A DNA stretch of 64,000 bases from Erythroxylum novogranatense (lineage: Eukaryota > Streptophyta > Magnoliopsida > Malpighiales > Erythroxylaceae), in the NCBI GenBank assembly GCA_029891385.1, contig CM057225.1, positions 14,201,498 to 14,265,497 on the forward strand, read 5' to 3'. The first letter of the stretch is position 1. Each line of letters opens with the position of its first letter. A program made the position numbers and the translations under genes. The notes under the pieces are model-generated. The model was not told the DNA's origin and searched no databases. It was given only the letters and a program-made list of their open reading frames with translations. Below are positions 11,123-23,100 of the stretch, in pieces.

Positions 11123-14100
11123 CTACTGGATTTCTCCCTCCACACCAAGCTCCCCATCTTCAAGTTCCTCATAACCACCACTTCTACGGGAACCACCCCG
11201 GTGATCCCTTTTGTGCCGTTTGTGCCTGCTTTCATTATCTGATTCAGGTGTGTATGAGTGCTGCAAACGAGTGGCAGATTAAGGTAAATTTTAAACATTT
11301 TACAAGTTAACAAGATAGACAGTTGAAGAGTAGCACCTTTTTTGACTTTTTACATTCACTTCCATGCCTGCGTGACTTTTTAGAATCCTCTTTTTCATCC
11401 TTATCAGAACTTAGATCATCAGTTGCAGTCTGATGCCGTTTCCGGTGCTTCCTAACTTTTTCCTTTTCTCTTTTCTTCTCGTCTCTATGCTTATAGCTTT
11501 CAGTTTCATCCATATTGTCACTATCTGTTTCATCCTTTTTAGTTCTTTCCTTTCCCTTTTCCTTTTCACGCTCTTTCTCTTTCTCCTTTCTCTCTTTATC
11601 TCTTCGCTTCTCTTTTTCATCTCTCTCGCTGTCCTTTTTAGCCTGCCAACAGGTAAAGCAAAGAAAGACGAAGCTTAGGACCACCTACTGCCTGAGACAC
11701 AATAGTCACTGTTTAAATAACGAGTTGCTGGTCTTTGTATCATGATTTTAGTCATTTGGTTGCACTTAACACTATGTATTAAGTTACGGCTCAGTATAAA
11801 GCTGATATGAAGCCAATATTTTCAAGGCTGTTAATTCATCTTTCTCCAATTTCTTCTTTCAATCACAAATTAAACAGCACAACAAAAGAGTAATTTAAAA
11901 CACAATTCAATTATGAGAGCTGGAGGTGTAGACCTTTGAGAAGGTTGCCTTTTTCATTTATAAGTACACAATATTAAACTATAAGAACAGTGCCCCAGCC
12001 GTCCATGCATACCAAAATTAGAAACAGTAATAATTATGGTAAAACACCTTTCATGATGCTAAAAAAGTGATTCATTAATATGAGAAGGGATAATGAAATA
12101 CTGTTATTTACATTTTGGTCATTAATAAACAATTAAATTTATGAAGAAAATATACATACCTTTTCCTCTTCACGCTTTCTTTCCTTCTCTTTAGCCTTTT
12201 CCTGCAAATAAGCAATGTACTCCTCAAAGATCTCTCTCCTTAAACATTCTTCCCCAATTGCCCTGCAAGAGAAAAGCCATGGACGTAAAAAAATGATCAA
12301 GCAAAGGTACAAATGAGAAAGGATTTTATAAATACTGGGAGCTGCAATACCTATATTCATGGCTCTCTTCAACCAGTGATTTGGAATCTTCCCAATCAGA
12401 AGTTGCAGTTATTTCCTACGAGAGAAATTTTGATAAAAATTTACATGATAAACTTAAAAATCTGATCAACTACCACAAGATGATTATATTCAGCAGAATG
12501 TTCCCAAAACAGTTTTCTCTTACCTTACATGTATGTAATAGTTTTGTGAAATCATCTGCAAGGCGTTGATGCTTTTTAGCTTCCTTCTCCTCCTTCTCCT
12601 TAGATCTCTCAACCAATTCCTCGTACAAAAGCTTCAGAACACCAAATAGAATAAAACCATTATGCTAGATACAACAAACGGAAGTTATGTTAAGTTTGAA
12701 TGGAATTGCATGCACATGATTGAAGCTGGCAAGCCAATTGTTTCAGCCCTGAAATTAGTCTAAGACATTGAATAGTAAGGTTCAAGTATATAGTACTATG
12801 GTTCTTATAGGAAGACGTCAACTTCCTATCCAAATTGGCTTCCAAATGACATCATGATCTCAGGCCCCGATAATGAAATTATTGAACTTGAGAAAGTTAT
12901 AATGCTGACTGTCGTTTTAAATGAAAGTCAGCCACTTAAGATAGGTTAACCACAGATAACAAAATCTCCTCCACAGTCTCATAATGAATCAGTAATTTTC
13001 ATATTGAAAAGTATCATCCAATCATCATCCAAGCCTATTTCATGGGGGGACTGATTTGATTTGACTTAAAGAATACCTTCAAGTTGATATCTGATATAGG
13101 AGGAGAACCGACTTCAACAGAAGCTGCAGCCTTAAATTCTTCAAATGCCCAAGTTGACAACATCATAATCTGCAAACATAAACGTTAGACACACATAAAG
13201 GACAGTCTATAGAAAGGGGAAGATACCACAAATACCTTTCCTGACTTCATCACATCCTTTACCCTAGTTTTGTCATCATGGTACTGTTAATATCAAAAAT
13301 AAGTTAGACTTGCAGATCTCAACTGCTTGCAGTAAGACCAAAAAGCACACACCAAATTTTACAAAGTTCGGCAACAACCATGTTAAAGAATGCCATAGAA
13401 TTGCATGCTCAGAAAGTAACTTGAAATTTCTAAAACTAACTGTTACATTGGGAGAGGGGAAACAGGATAAGCAGAGTCAGAATAAATACAGGAAAGATAA
13501 GGAGGAAAAAACACAAAACAGTTCATTTTACTACCAACAAAACACTAATTCAAACTTCAGGAAGTGAATATTCATGCTTAAATATAATAGTAATTCAAAA
13601 CCGAGAGACCATCATGGTCAGGATGACTGAACAATGGAAAAAGGCCCAGATAAATAATTGTATATAGTCCCTGAATATATTTACACTCTTTTGGAAACAA
13701 AGCTTATGGTTACTAGTAGCACTAACTGATTTACAAAAATTAAGTTATTAGCAATAAAACAGGTGCTGAAATCTCAAATCTCCCATCTACTTCTAAGACA
13801 AAGGGAAGACATCACCACAACCCAACCTCTTTCTGTACAGTTTCTGCAAGCCATACGTATTTGCATGAAATAATTTCAAAAGCTTTTCGCTTAAACCCTT
13901 AAAAAGTTTTTCATTTGGTTATTCAAATATTCCACTTCCTTAACATCACATCTATACAAAATTGTGACAGGAGAAGGCCAATATTTTATGTCAAATAAGT
14001 TTCTAATGCTACGACAGGATAAAAGAGGGGGTAGAGATAGAGAGAAGTATGATCCACCTTATCACCACTAATACCTAACCTAGGTAGTACATAACGTACT

Positions 14101-17100
14101 CTGTAACGGGAAAAAATCATAGGAAACTGGAAACAACTACATACAGAATACATGTTAGAGCTTATTGCCTGTTAACTGATCCATGACTAAGCAAACTTAA
14201 TCATGACAGGGCCCAAAAACAAACAGAAACTGGAATCATATCAGGATAGTTACCTGCTTCTCTAATTCTTCAGCAACATCCTCAAACAAATCTTTTGGTG
14301 TTGAACCAGACGTGTTAGTAGCAACAGCATGGTATTGGTCTGATTCCTTGACCTAATTACAAAAATATCAAAAGTTTACACCAAACACAGTTCCAGGAAG
14401 TCTCTTGTCCATTGTATATATTTTTTAAAAAGCAACTCTTTTTTATGCTTTCCTTAAGAATAAATCAAGAAATAACCTTCAAGCAATAGTCATGCCAGTG
14501 AGTTTTAGCTGTAAGTGACCCTGCAGCCACGTGCTCTGCCATCAATTTACGAAATCCATCACGATTTTTTCGCTCAGCTCTTCTCAATTTCTCCTTTTAT
14601 GCAGCAACAGATAATCATAAGAACAAAATTCAGAACAAAATAAAAGAGCTTGCATGCAGATTCTACCTTGTGAATCTTCTTTTGTTCCTCCTCTTCTCTC
14701 TCCAAGTCACGGATATAATCCTGCACCACTAGCATCAGTATTATTTCATGTTCAAATAGAAACATATAACGAGGCTACAGGTGAGAGAATATACCTGGTA
14801 CACCAGTAGGCGGTCAAGTTTTTCAAGGTGCAAGCATCGTTCATCATCCTCCAAGCGATCTTGAATTTTCCGCCACTGGCTATTCACCTGTGATCAGAAA
14901 AACAGTTTGAGAAAGACTTCAGAGAAAACTGATTGTGAAAGAGTTCAGGAATTGAAAAACAGGAATATTTGAAGAGGACCTTAATGAAGTCGCATGATTC
15001 AAGAAATTTTCTATATTCTGCTACATGATGCTTGTGGTCCTCTGCAGCTTTTTCTTTTTCCTGCATTAAATGTGAGCATGAGCAACAGAAGACTGCTGTA
15101 GAATTTTTGCACATAAGCCCCTTGCTTCAAATAAGTATTATACATAACATCAGAGTTCAAGAGCATAGTGATTAATATATTTTTCAGTTAGATATAACAA
15201 TCTTTGGTTTTTCCTCTCTACAAATTCTACATTTCTTTCCTTTTGTTTAACAGTTTGACTTCTAGATTCTTAGTATGCACTATTTGAAGTAAATAAAGCA
15301 AGTATTTATTTCTTCCATTTCTTAGGCTGCTCAAAGAAAACTGAAATGATCATCTTACTCTTTCTTTCACTGCCCATGGAACTCTGAATCAATTAATGTA
15401 CCATTCATCACAAGCCATCACTAAGAACACCACCATTTTCATTTTGTCTCCAAGGAATTACTTAAAGTTGCAAAGGAAACATAAAAATGAAAGCCTAGGA
15501 AACAACTGTAGCAACAACAAAATCATTCCTTTGGTCCATTGATATTGAAAAGGTTGCACAGTTTTTGATCATTCATGCGGGAAAGGAACATAATCCAAAC
15601 ATTATGAATTCTGCCAAATGAATGCATAGAATCGATTGCCTCCCTCTTCCAAACTCACCACCTCCCCCTATCTCTCTCCCTCGTAGTCACCTCCTCTTCC
15701 TTCTCTATCCCTCTCACCCCCTTCTCTTCGCTCTATATCTCTTTTTATATATACATATTAATATGCACAAGTCTAAGTGCGTGTCCTTTTAAAGTTCCTC
15801 TATTTCTTAAAATGTGTCTTTATGTCTTCAAAACTATTAACTAATGAAAAGTATAAGTCTTTAGGTAATTAAACCACGATATTCCTTGATATTCAAATCA
15901 TGTGGATAGAGCATTGGCATTCAAATTCTAACAGAAATTAATTCAGACTTAACAAGATCATTTGTTTCAAAAGAAAAAACCTGAGCAAATTAAAAGCTGT
16001 ACTAAGGTTTAAGGATATAGTTGAAAAGGGGAAAAAATAAAATAAAAAGTCCAAAGAGAAACTAGCACTAAGGTTTAGGGACTAAATTATGTTTTGCCAT
16101 TTCTTTTGCATAAATATGAAAGAGAAACGCAAATAGTTATCATTTCTTTACCTTCCTCTCCAGCTCCACTATGTAGTTGTCAAAAAGATCCTCCCGATCC
16201 CTGGCTTTCTCAACAGACTTGAATCGTTCATCATTCTCAAACAAACTCACAGCTTTGCTGATATAAAATAATGCAGTGTTAAGATATTAAAACCTGTGCC
16301 TAGAATGGTAGCGCAGTTTCTAAAGATAGTGAAAAGAATCCCAATATAATACAGTGACATTTCAACCTCCATTTCATTGACGAAGTAAGTTCTGTGGATT
16401 CCTGAAACGAGATCAAAGTATGTAAGGCATTTTCACAAAGAGAAATATATATCCAAGGACGAACAAAGAACATTCTCAGGCGTACTAACATACTTCCAAC
16501 ATCTTTGAGAATTCCTCACGAGCTTTTTTCTGCCTCATTCTCCTCTCCTCAGCCTCGATTTTTTTCCTTTGACCCAAGTACTAGAATGGTACATAGCAAA
16601 GTTTATATCACAAGCTAAGGCCTATCAATATTAAATGCTTGCACAACAAACTCCTTGAAAAAAGAGTGTACCTCATTAAAGGCTTGCTTCCGTTCGCCTA
16701 TTGTTTTTAATGCACCATATCGTTTGTCGTTAATGACCTCCCGCATTGTCTAAGAGGAGATATTAACATAATGAGAATCATTCAATCAGATAAATAAATG
16801 GCAGGATCCCAAAAAAATCAGGGTACCTGCTCCCAAGTCCAATCAGACCGAATGTTTGCAGATTCAAGGAGAGCTTTGAATGCACTTTTTGCCTCCTGAA
16901 GATATTAATAACAAGCAAATGATAGAAGAACCACTAAAGATGATATTTAACAAAGACATTGTCATCGCAGTTTTCCAGTCAAGTAAAATCAGACACAACT
17001 TTTTGAGGAGGTTTGGGGAGGCTGTTGGTTGGCAACTGATTCTATAATACCTGTTTGCTGGCAAATGCTAAAGGTTCATCATCTGAGTTTTTCTCTTCCA

Positions 17101-20100
17101 ATGAGGCCAAATTAGCTTTTCCTGCATCAACACAACCTTTTCTTTCATTCTGCAAGCAACACATTCAACACATCAAAAAGTAATTTAGAATTTCTCTAAT
17201 ATGCATCCCACTTTTGAAAGGGGCAGGTAGTTAAACACATCTCCTCCTTCTCCATCCAAAGAATTCAGTATTTACGTTCATTAGAGTTGTGCGTCAATAT
17301 CCATCCCCTAATTACAACTTCCAGAGCAGTATCACGAAAACTACTCATACCTCAATATCCCGCATAGATGCTCCATCCCAAGAACTTCCAACCCCTTGGA
17401 GTGCTTTATTGTCAAAGCCACTCCTGAAATTTTTTTAACCAAGGCAAAGCAACAGTCAAAAGGGTTTCGTACAAGGCAATTTTCTGCAGAAATCACTACA
17501 AACAAACAAGGAAAAGGGTTACATACAATGATGTCGCATTAGCATTGGCTGCAGCGCTAGGAACCCCAGTACCTCCTGAAACAGAGGTTGGCAAAGCATT
17601 CATGGTCCCAGTAGGTAGTTGGACACTAGCAGCGCTTGTTAGTGCAGAATCTGCAGTAGCAATGGCTGCTGATCCACTAGCTACCATAGGGGCAGAATCC
17701 GCAACAGATACCACAGGTGTGACTGAAATTGGACTTGAAGCCACTCCAGTTAGTGGCAAAGATAGGACGGAGGCAACTGAAATTGCTGAATTAGATACCT
17801 CATCCGATGCGGCAGCAACAGTTGCAGGGACTTCAGAATTAACATTTGTCACTGCTTGAGTTGCCTGAATGACAGTTTGATGAGCTTGCTCACGAGCAAA
17901 CTGGGAACATGTATTAAGCATGAGGTCAGAAAGGCTACAGGATGTGGAAGGGAAGTGTTAGAAAATTTATATACCTTGAGTTCATCAGGAATTGACCATT
18001 TAGATTGCTTTGTAACCTTGTTGTAGTAGTACCTGAATAAGCCATCAAGGATTAAATTACCTTGTGGAAATAAGCGAATCAAACACATACTTGTAGAATA
18101 CTAAAACACACTTTTTTCCCTCGGGAGTCGTAAATTCCTTCCAAACAGTTGATGCATCAGCCCTCTGTCACAATAACATTGATTTTCAAGTGGAGAATCT
18201 TAATTAGTAAGATAAATAATCAAGGATATCCTTGGATACCACATATCATGTATAAATAAATGCCCACTAAAACTGAAAAAAAGAAGGCATACTTGCTTAC
18301 CCAAGGTAATGATAAAGCCACATGAAAAAATCACATACATAAATATGAGAGGTTGTATGTCAACAGTAGTATCAATTAAAAATTTAACAGCCATTTGCAT
18401 GCTAAAAAGATCACAGAAATAATATCTAATTTCAGGTTAAAGTATAATTAGTTCTGCTGCCTCAGAAAAGCTTAAAATACCCTAAAATTCAGCAAATGGT
18501 CATCACTTGTTCCATTCATTCTGAATGTACTCCAAGAACATCCAGTAGCAGCCATAACAGCCCAAAAATTGAAATGTATGTAGGAGAAATAAGAATGCAA
18601 AACATGTAAAGTTATAATCTTCAACCAATCCCTAACCCCATAAAAATAGTTGCACCACAAAAATCTCGCAAAGCTTAGTATTAGATAACTTTTAGCCAAG
18701 GAAGAACCTGCTAACCACCCCAAAGACCTCAATATGCAAAATATAAAACAATGCTCAGACAACAGAATTTGTTTCTGTTAAAGAACTACAAGGAAGTAGA
18801 TTATGGTTAATAAAACAGCTGCAGAGTGCTCTTCCAGTGATCATCACCATCAAACAAGGCAGAAAAAGAACCAAAGCATGCAAAGCTATTGTTAACAGAA
18901 AACAGAATTAACAGGACCCACAAAGCACTTAATGAGTAAGTTAAGGTTGATACCAGGGAAATATGGGATGGACAGAGTAGAATAGCAGCAAGACTTGTAA
19001 AATTCAATGGTTGACAGATGGTGCAACGTATAGTATCTAAGAAGTAACACGGAAATGGAACAAGATATGAAAGTTGGATGCAAATTCAAAATTTACAACT
19101 CTTTCGTTTTAATCTGGGACAAAGACAACCAACCACAGTGTTTCATTCTCTTTCTATAACTTCAGTACATAACAATGCGAAATAGTATTGTTTACTCAAG
19201 TCAGTTAAAAGTATGTGTCAACCAGATTTTCCATAATAAACTCTCCCCAAGTGAAAAAGAAAATGAAGAAAACAAAATATTTTCTGTCACCAGAAAGTGA
19301 AAGCCTGCCTCACAATGAGCATAGAGATCAGTCGCTAAAGTTCTCCAACTTGCCATCACATCTACCGACCAGTAAAACACACATGCAAAGAAAAACAAAA
19401 CTCAAATAAAACAGTATCAATAATTGAAGAATGATTATTGCTGAAATCAAGGAGTTCCTAACCCAAAATTTGATGATACAAAATATTCATAATTGTGATA
19501 GACTCAGCAATGAATTTACATATATAGTAAATATATATATATATATACGTATATGTTGTTGGTTGCGGGAAGGTGGCTGACAACCTTATGATTGGTTGTC
19601 AGCTAACCGAATCTGTTAGGAATAACAGATTCTTGGTATAAATAAGCAATAGGCATAAGGGAGAGGGGTATCGATTATAGTGAGTGTGTGAGCCATAGGC
19701 TGGAGGTTCTGGATCCTTGAAACCAGATTTATTTTGTATTCGTTTATAGCAAATCAATAGCAACATACCATTTTTCTTACCTGTTTTTCCTAGAACCTAT
19801 CAACTGGTATCAGAGCATACGGTCCTGGAAATGGCAGCGAAGAAGCAGGATACAAGGTTGGACGTTCTGGAAAAAGAAGTGGAAGAAATCAAAGTAGGGT
19901 TGCAAATGGAGCATGAATCGTGGAGGGCGGAAGTTAATCAGAAGCTCGAAGGGCTAAAGGGGGAGCTGAAGGACGAAATCAGTAGGAGGTTCGACCAGCT
20001 GATGCAAGCGATCACCACCCTCCAAGCGCGCCCAGATCCAGCACCTCATAACCCAGGGAAAATGGTGGAAGGCGAGTCCTCGATGACGGGAATGAGGAGA

Positions 20101-23100
20101 GGCCGAAGAGATGAGACTAAGGATGATGTTTATACGGGGACAGAGACGGGTCATGAAGGAAGGGCTGTTGGGTGGGTAGGGTTGGCTCCAAAAGACCATG
20201 GGCGACCCGCGGGGCTCCATATACCAACCGGGTACGACCCGACTATTAAACATTTAGTCGGGGGTCATTTAGGGCACGGGAGAGAGACGGAGGAGGGACG
20301 AAATCGAAGGGAGACTTGGTGCGACGGTGAGGACGCAAGAAGGGAGGAGCATGACGCCGGTAAGGCTAGGGCAGACCACGAAATGAGGGGCTATCGCGAA
20401 GCTGAGGGGTCCCGGCGTGAAGAGCACTGGAGAAGGGAGCACGTCGGAGACGACCCCCGACCACCTGAGTGGAGGCGCGATTGCAAGCCTAGACGGATTG
20501 AAATGCCCATCTTTAGCGGAGATGATCCCGATGGGTGGATCTACCGTGTGGAGTGATTTTTTTCAATAGGGAGGTTTTCGGAGGCAGAGAAGATGGAACT
20601 GGTTGGGATGAGTCTAGAGAAGGAAGCATTAACGTGGTTCCGATGGGTAGAAGGACGTCGACCTATTGTGGACTGGGAGGAGTGTAAAAAGCTAGTGACT
20701 CAGAAGTTTCGACCAGCACATGAAGGGACACAGTGTCAACGCTTGTTGGGGTGAAGCAAATGGGGACGGTGGCAGAATATACGGGTAAATTCCTGGAACT
20801 CGCAGCCCCCTTACCGGAGTTACCTGATGCTGTGCTTGAGAGCACATTTCTGAATGGATTGGTGGAAGAGATTAGGTTAGAGGTACAGATCTTTAAACCT
20901 CGAAATTTGGCAGAGATGATGGAGCTAGCCCAACAGGTGGAGGAAAAATTCAGAAGAATGAGCAAATTAAAATGGCACCGTTGGGGTGCAAAAGTGCAGC
21001 AAAGCAGCAGGGGTTGGGGAACATGGGGCTAGAACCGACAAAGATGATAATGGAGAAAGGAAGGGAGGAGTTAGCTAATAATTGGGCCACTATGGAAACT
21101 AGGCATAAAACTATGGAAGAAGGCAGAAGTCATAACAGGGGAGGATTTAGGAGGTTGACGGTGAGTGAATTAGAAGACAAAAAGGCTAAAGGGCTTTGTT
21201 TTAGATGCGATAAGAAATTCAGCCCAGGCCACCGATGCAAAAAGGTAGAGCTCCAAGTTTTGGCAGTCATGGATGAAGAAACAGGACAGGAGGAGGAGGT
21301 GGAAGGAAATGAAGTGGAGGAGACGCTACATGGGGGCTATATGAAGACATAAATGCTAGACTTTCCGACTTTCACCTTGAGGACAAGGTGAAGCTGATGG
21401 GGGGAGTATTGATAGACTTAGCAATGAATTTACATATATAGTATATATATATATATGCGTATATGTTGTTGGTTGTGGGAAGGTGGCTGACAACCTTATG
21501 ATTGGTTGTCAGCTAACCGAATCTGTTAGGAATAACAGATTCTTGGTATAACCAAGCAATAGGCATAAGGGAGAGGGGTATCGAGTATAGTGAGTGTGTG
21601 AGTCATAGGCTGGAGGTTCTGGATCCTCGAAACCAGATTTATTTTGTATTCGTTTATAGCAAATCAATAGCAACATACCATTTTTCTTACCTGTTTTTCC
21701 CGGAACCTATCAAATTGACATGCATATTAATATAAGAAAGTAGAATGTCAAGGAAAATATTGTTAATGAAATAAAGCCATGATGAAAAGCATTGAAAAGT
21801 TGTGAATAACAAGTTTATTACATAGATTGATTATTATGGAAGGCATGGAGTTAAGAAATTCAAAAATTTTGAAGCAAAGATGAAGTTTATGAAAATCCCA
21901 AAATAGTCAACTGGGAAGGCAGTCAACCAGAAGAAGAAAATATGAAGCTAAACAACAGGATGGCCATTAATCGATCTGATTAGTGGTCCATGCACGTTGA
22001 TAAGGAAAGCATAATCCGAGGGGATTGGAGAGAATAAGTTGACAATCCAGCCTAGTTGATTGACCAAGTTGGACAATCAATCGATCAAATCCTAACAGAA
22101 GAGACCCCAAAACTATTTTAGACGTTAAACTAACTCACTCCAATTAAATGATGATTGCATAAAAAGGTGTAAATGGTTGACCAACTGGATCAGTAGACTG
22201 ATGATTAACTAGATAGGTGTATAACGGTCATATTTTGATAAATATGGAAGGGCATGATTTACACAATGGCCCATTGATGAGAAAATGCATAAATACCCAA
22301 CCTTGGAGCTAGAGAGAGCAAGAATTAGAGAAAAAGGCCCAGAGGATAGAGAAAGACAAAACAAGGGGAAAAAGTAAAATCATTCTTACGATGTGAGAAT
22401 AGATAGGCTTATTGATAGCTAGAATCAAAGAACTTATGGTATAGTTGGCTTGATCAGTAGTTATTTATCCAAGGAGTTTCTGGATATGATTTTTAGTGAG
22501 TCATTAGTATTTATTGAAGTTATCATAGTAGTATCCTTCCACCCATCAAAAAAAGGTTGTATAGTGGATTCGTGTCTCTAAATTTAGTTTAGACAGTGGA
22601 TATAGGTCTAATGCAGATTGAACCACTATAGAATTGATATTATCTCTCTCCCTATCTCTTAATTATTATGTCTGATTGAATTGGTTAGTTGAGATTCATC
22701 AAATTGCATCATCTTAAGAATTGCATCCACATATGAACTCTAGGTGTTTGATAAATTTCCAAAAAGACTTAAACACTCAATTCATCCTCCTCTTGGGTGC
22801 CTTTAGGACTAACAATTATATTACAACATGCACAAACTGGAGCACAATTCTTAACAAATAACAAGCAATGCTAGAAAAGGGCATGTAAGGCAGATAGCAA
22901 AAGCACTATGTTAACTGGAAATGAATCATATAGAAAATGGCTAACCTCAACTGGTGACATCAGTTCAAATGGCTTCTCCCAACTAGACTGTTTTGTTTTC
23001 TTGTTGTAATAGTATCTAGCAAAACAAATCTATTCATAAGATCTCAAGTATCGCAACACATCAAATGAATGATTCCAATGATATTACCATAACCCAGATG

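Larger units (their letters stand above)
19496..21712 (+). mobile_element. TR-GAG-type non-autonomous LTR retrotransposon
   Basis: A complete 2,217-bp element. LTRs are 19,496-19,802 and 21,410-21,712, each starting TGATAGACT and ending CCTATCA. It is flanked by the 5-bp target-site duplication AATTG (19,491-19,495 and 21,713-21,717). A primer-binding site TGGTATCAGAGC starts two bases after the 5' LTR, and a polypurine tract (GATGGGGGGAGTAT) abuts the 3' LTR. Between them only a Ty3/gypsy-type gag is present; protease, reverse transcriptase, RNase H and integrase are absent. This architecture matches the published TR-GAG class, which must be mobilised in trans. It lies antisense to PRP40A inside an intron. 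Confidence 0.92.
18165..22945 (-). other. Enlarged PRP40A intron between the two WW domains
   Basis: This 4.8-kb intron separates the exon ending WW1 (MSPVE) from the exon starting WW2 ([10 protein letters not shown]). Its size is explained by two insertions: the gag-only LTR element at 19,496-21,712 and a probable solo Copia LTR near 21,840-22,830. The remaining sequence (18,165-19,490) is AT-rich and non-coding. Both splice borders are intact. Confidence 0.85.

Noticed and set aside
11433..11745. Leu/Phe/Ser-rich plus-strand ORFs that look like membrane proteins
   Set aside because: They are the complement of the K/E/R-rich PRP40A tail exon (GAA/AAG runs read as TTC/CTT).
17545..17859. 104-codon ORF on the plus strand rich in Ala, Glu and Val
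   Set aside because: It is the antisense shadow of the Ala/Ser/Val-rich exon of PRP40A (17,527-17,900). Codon bias on the other strand explains it.
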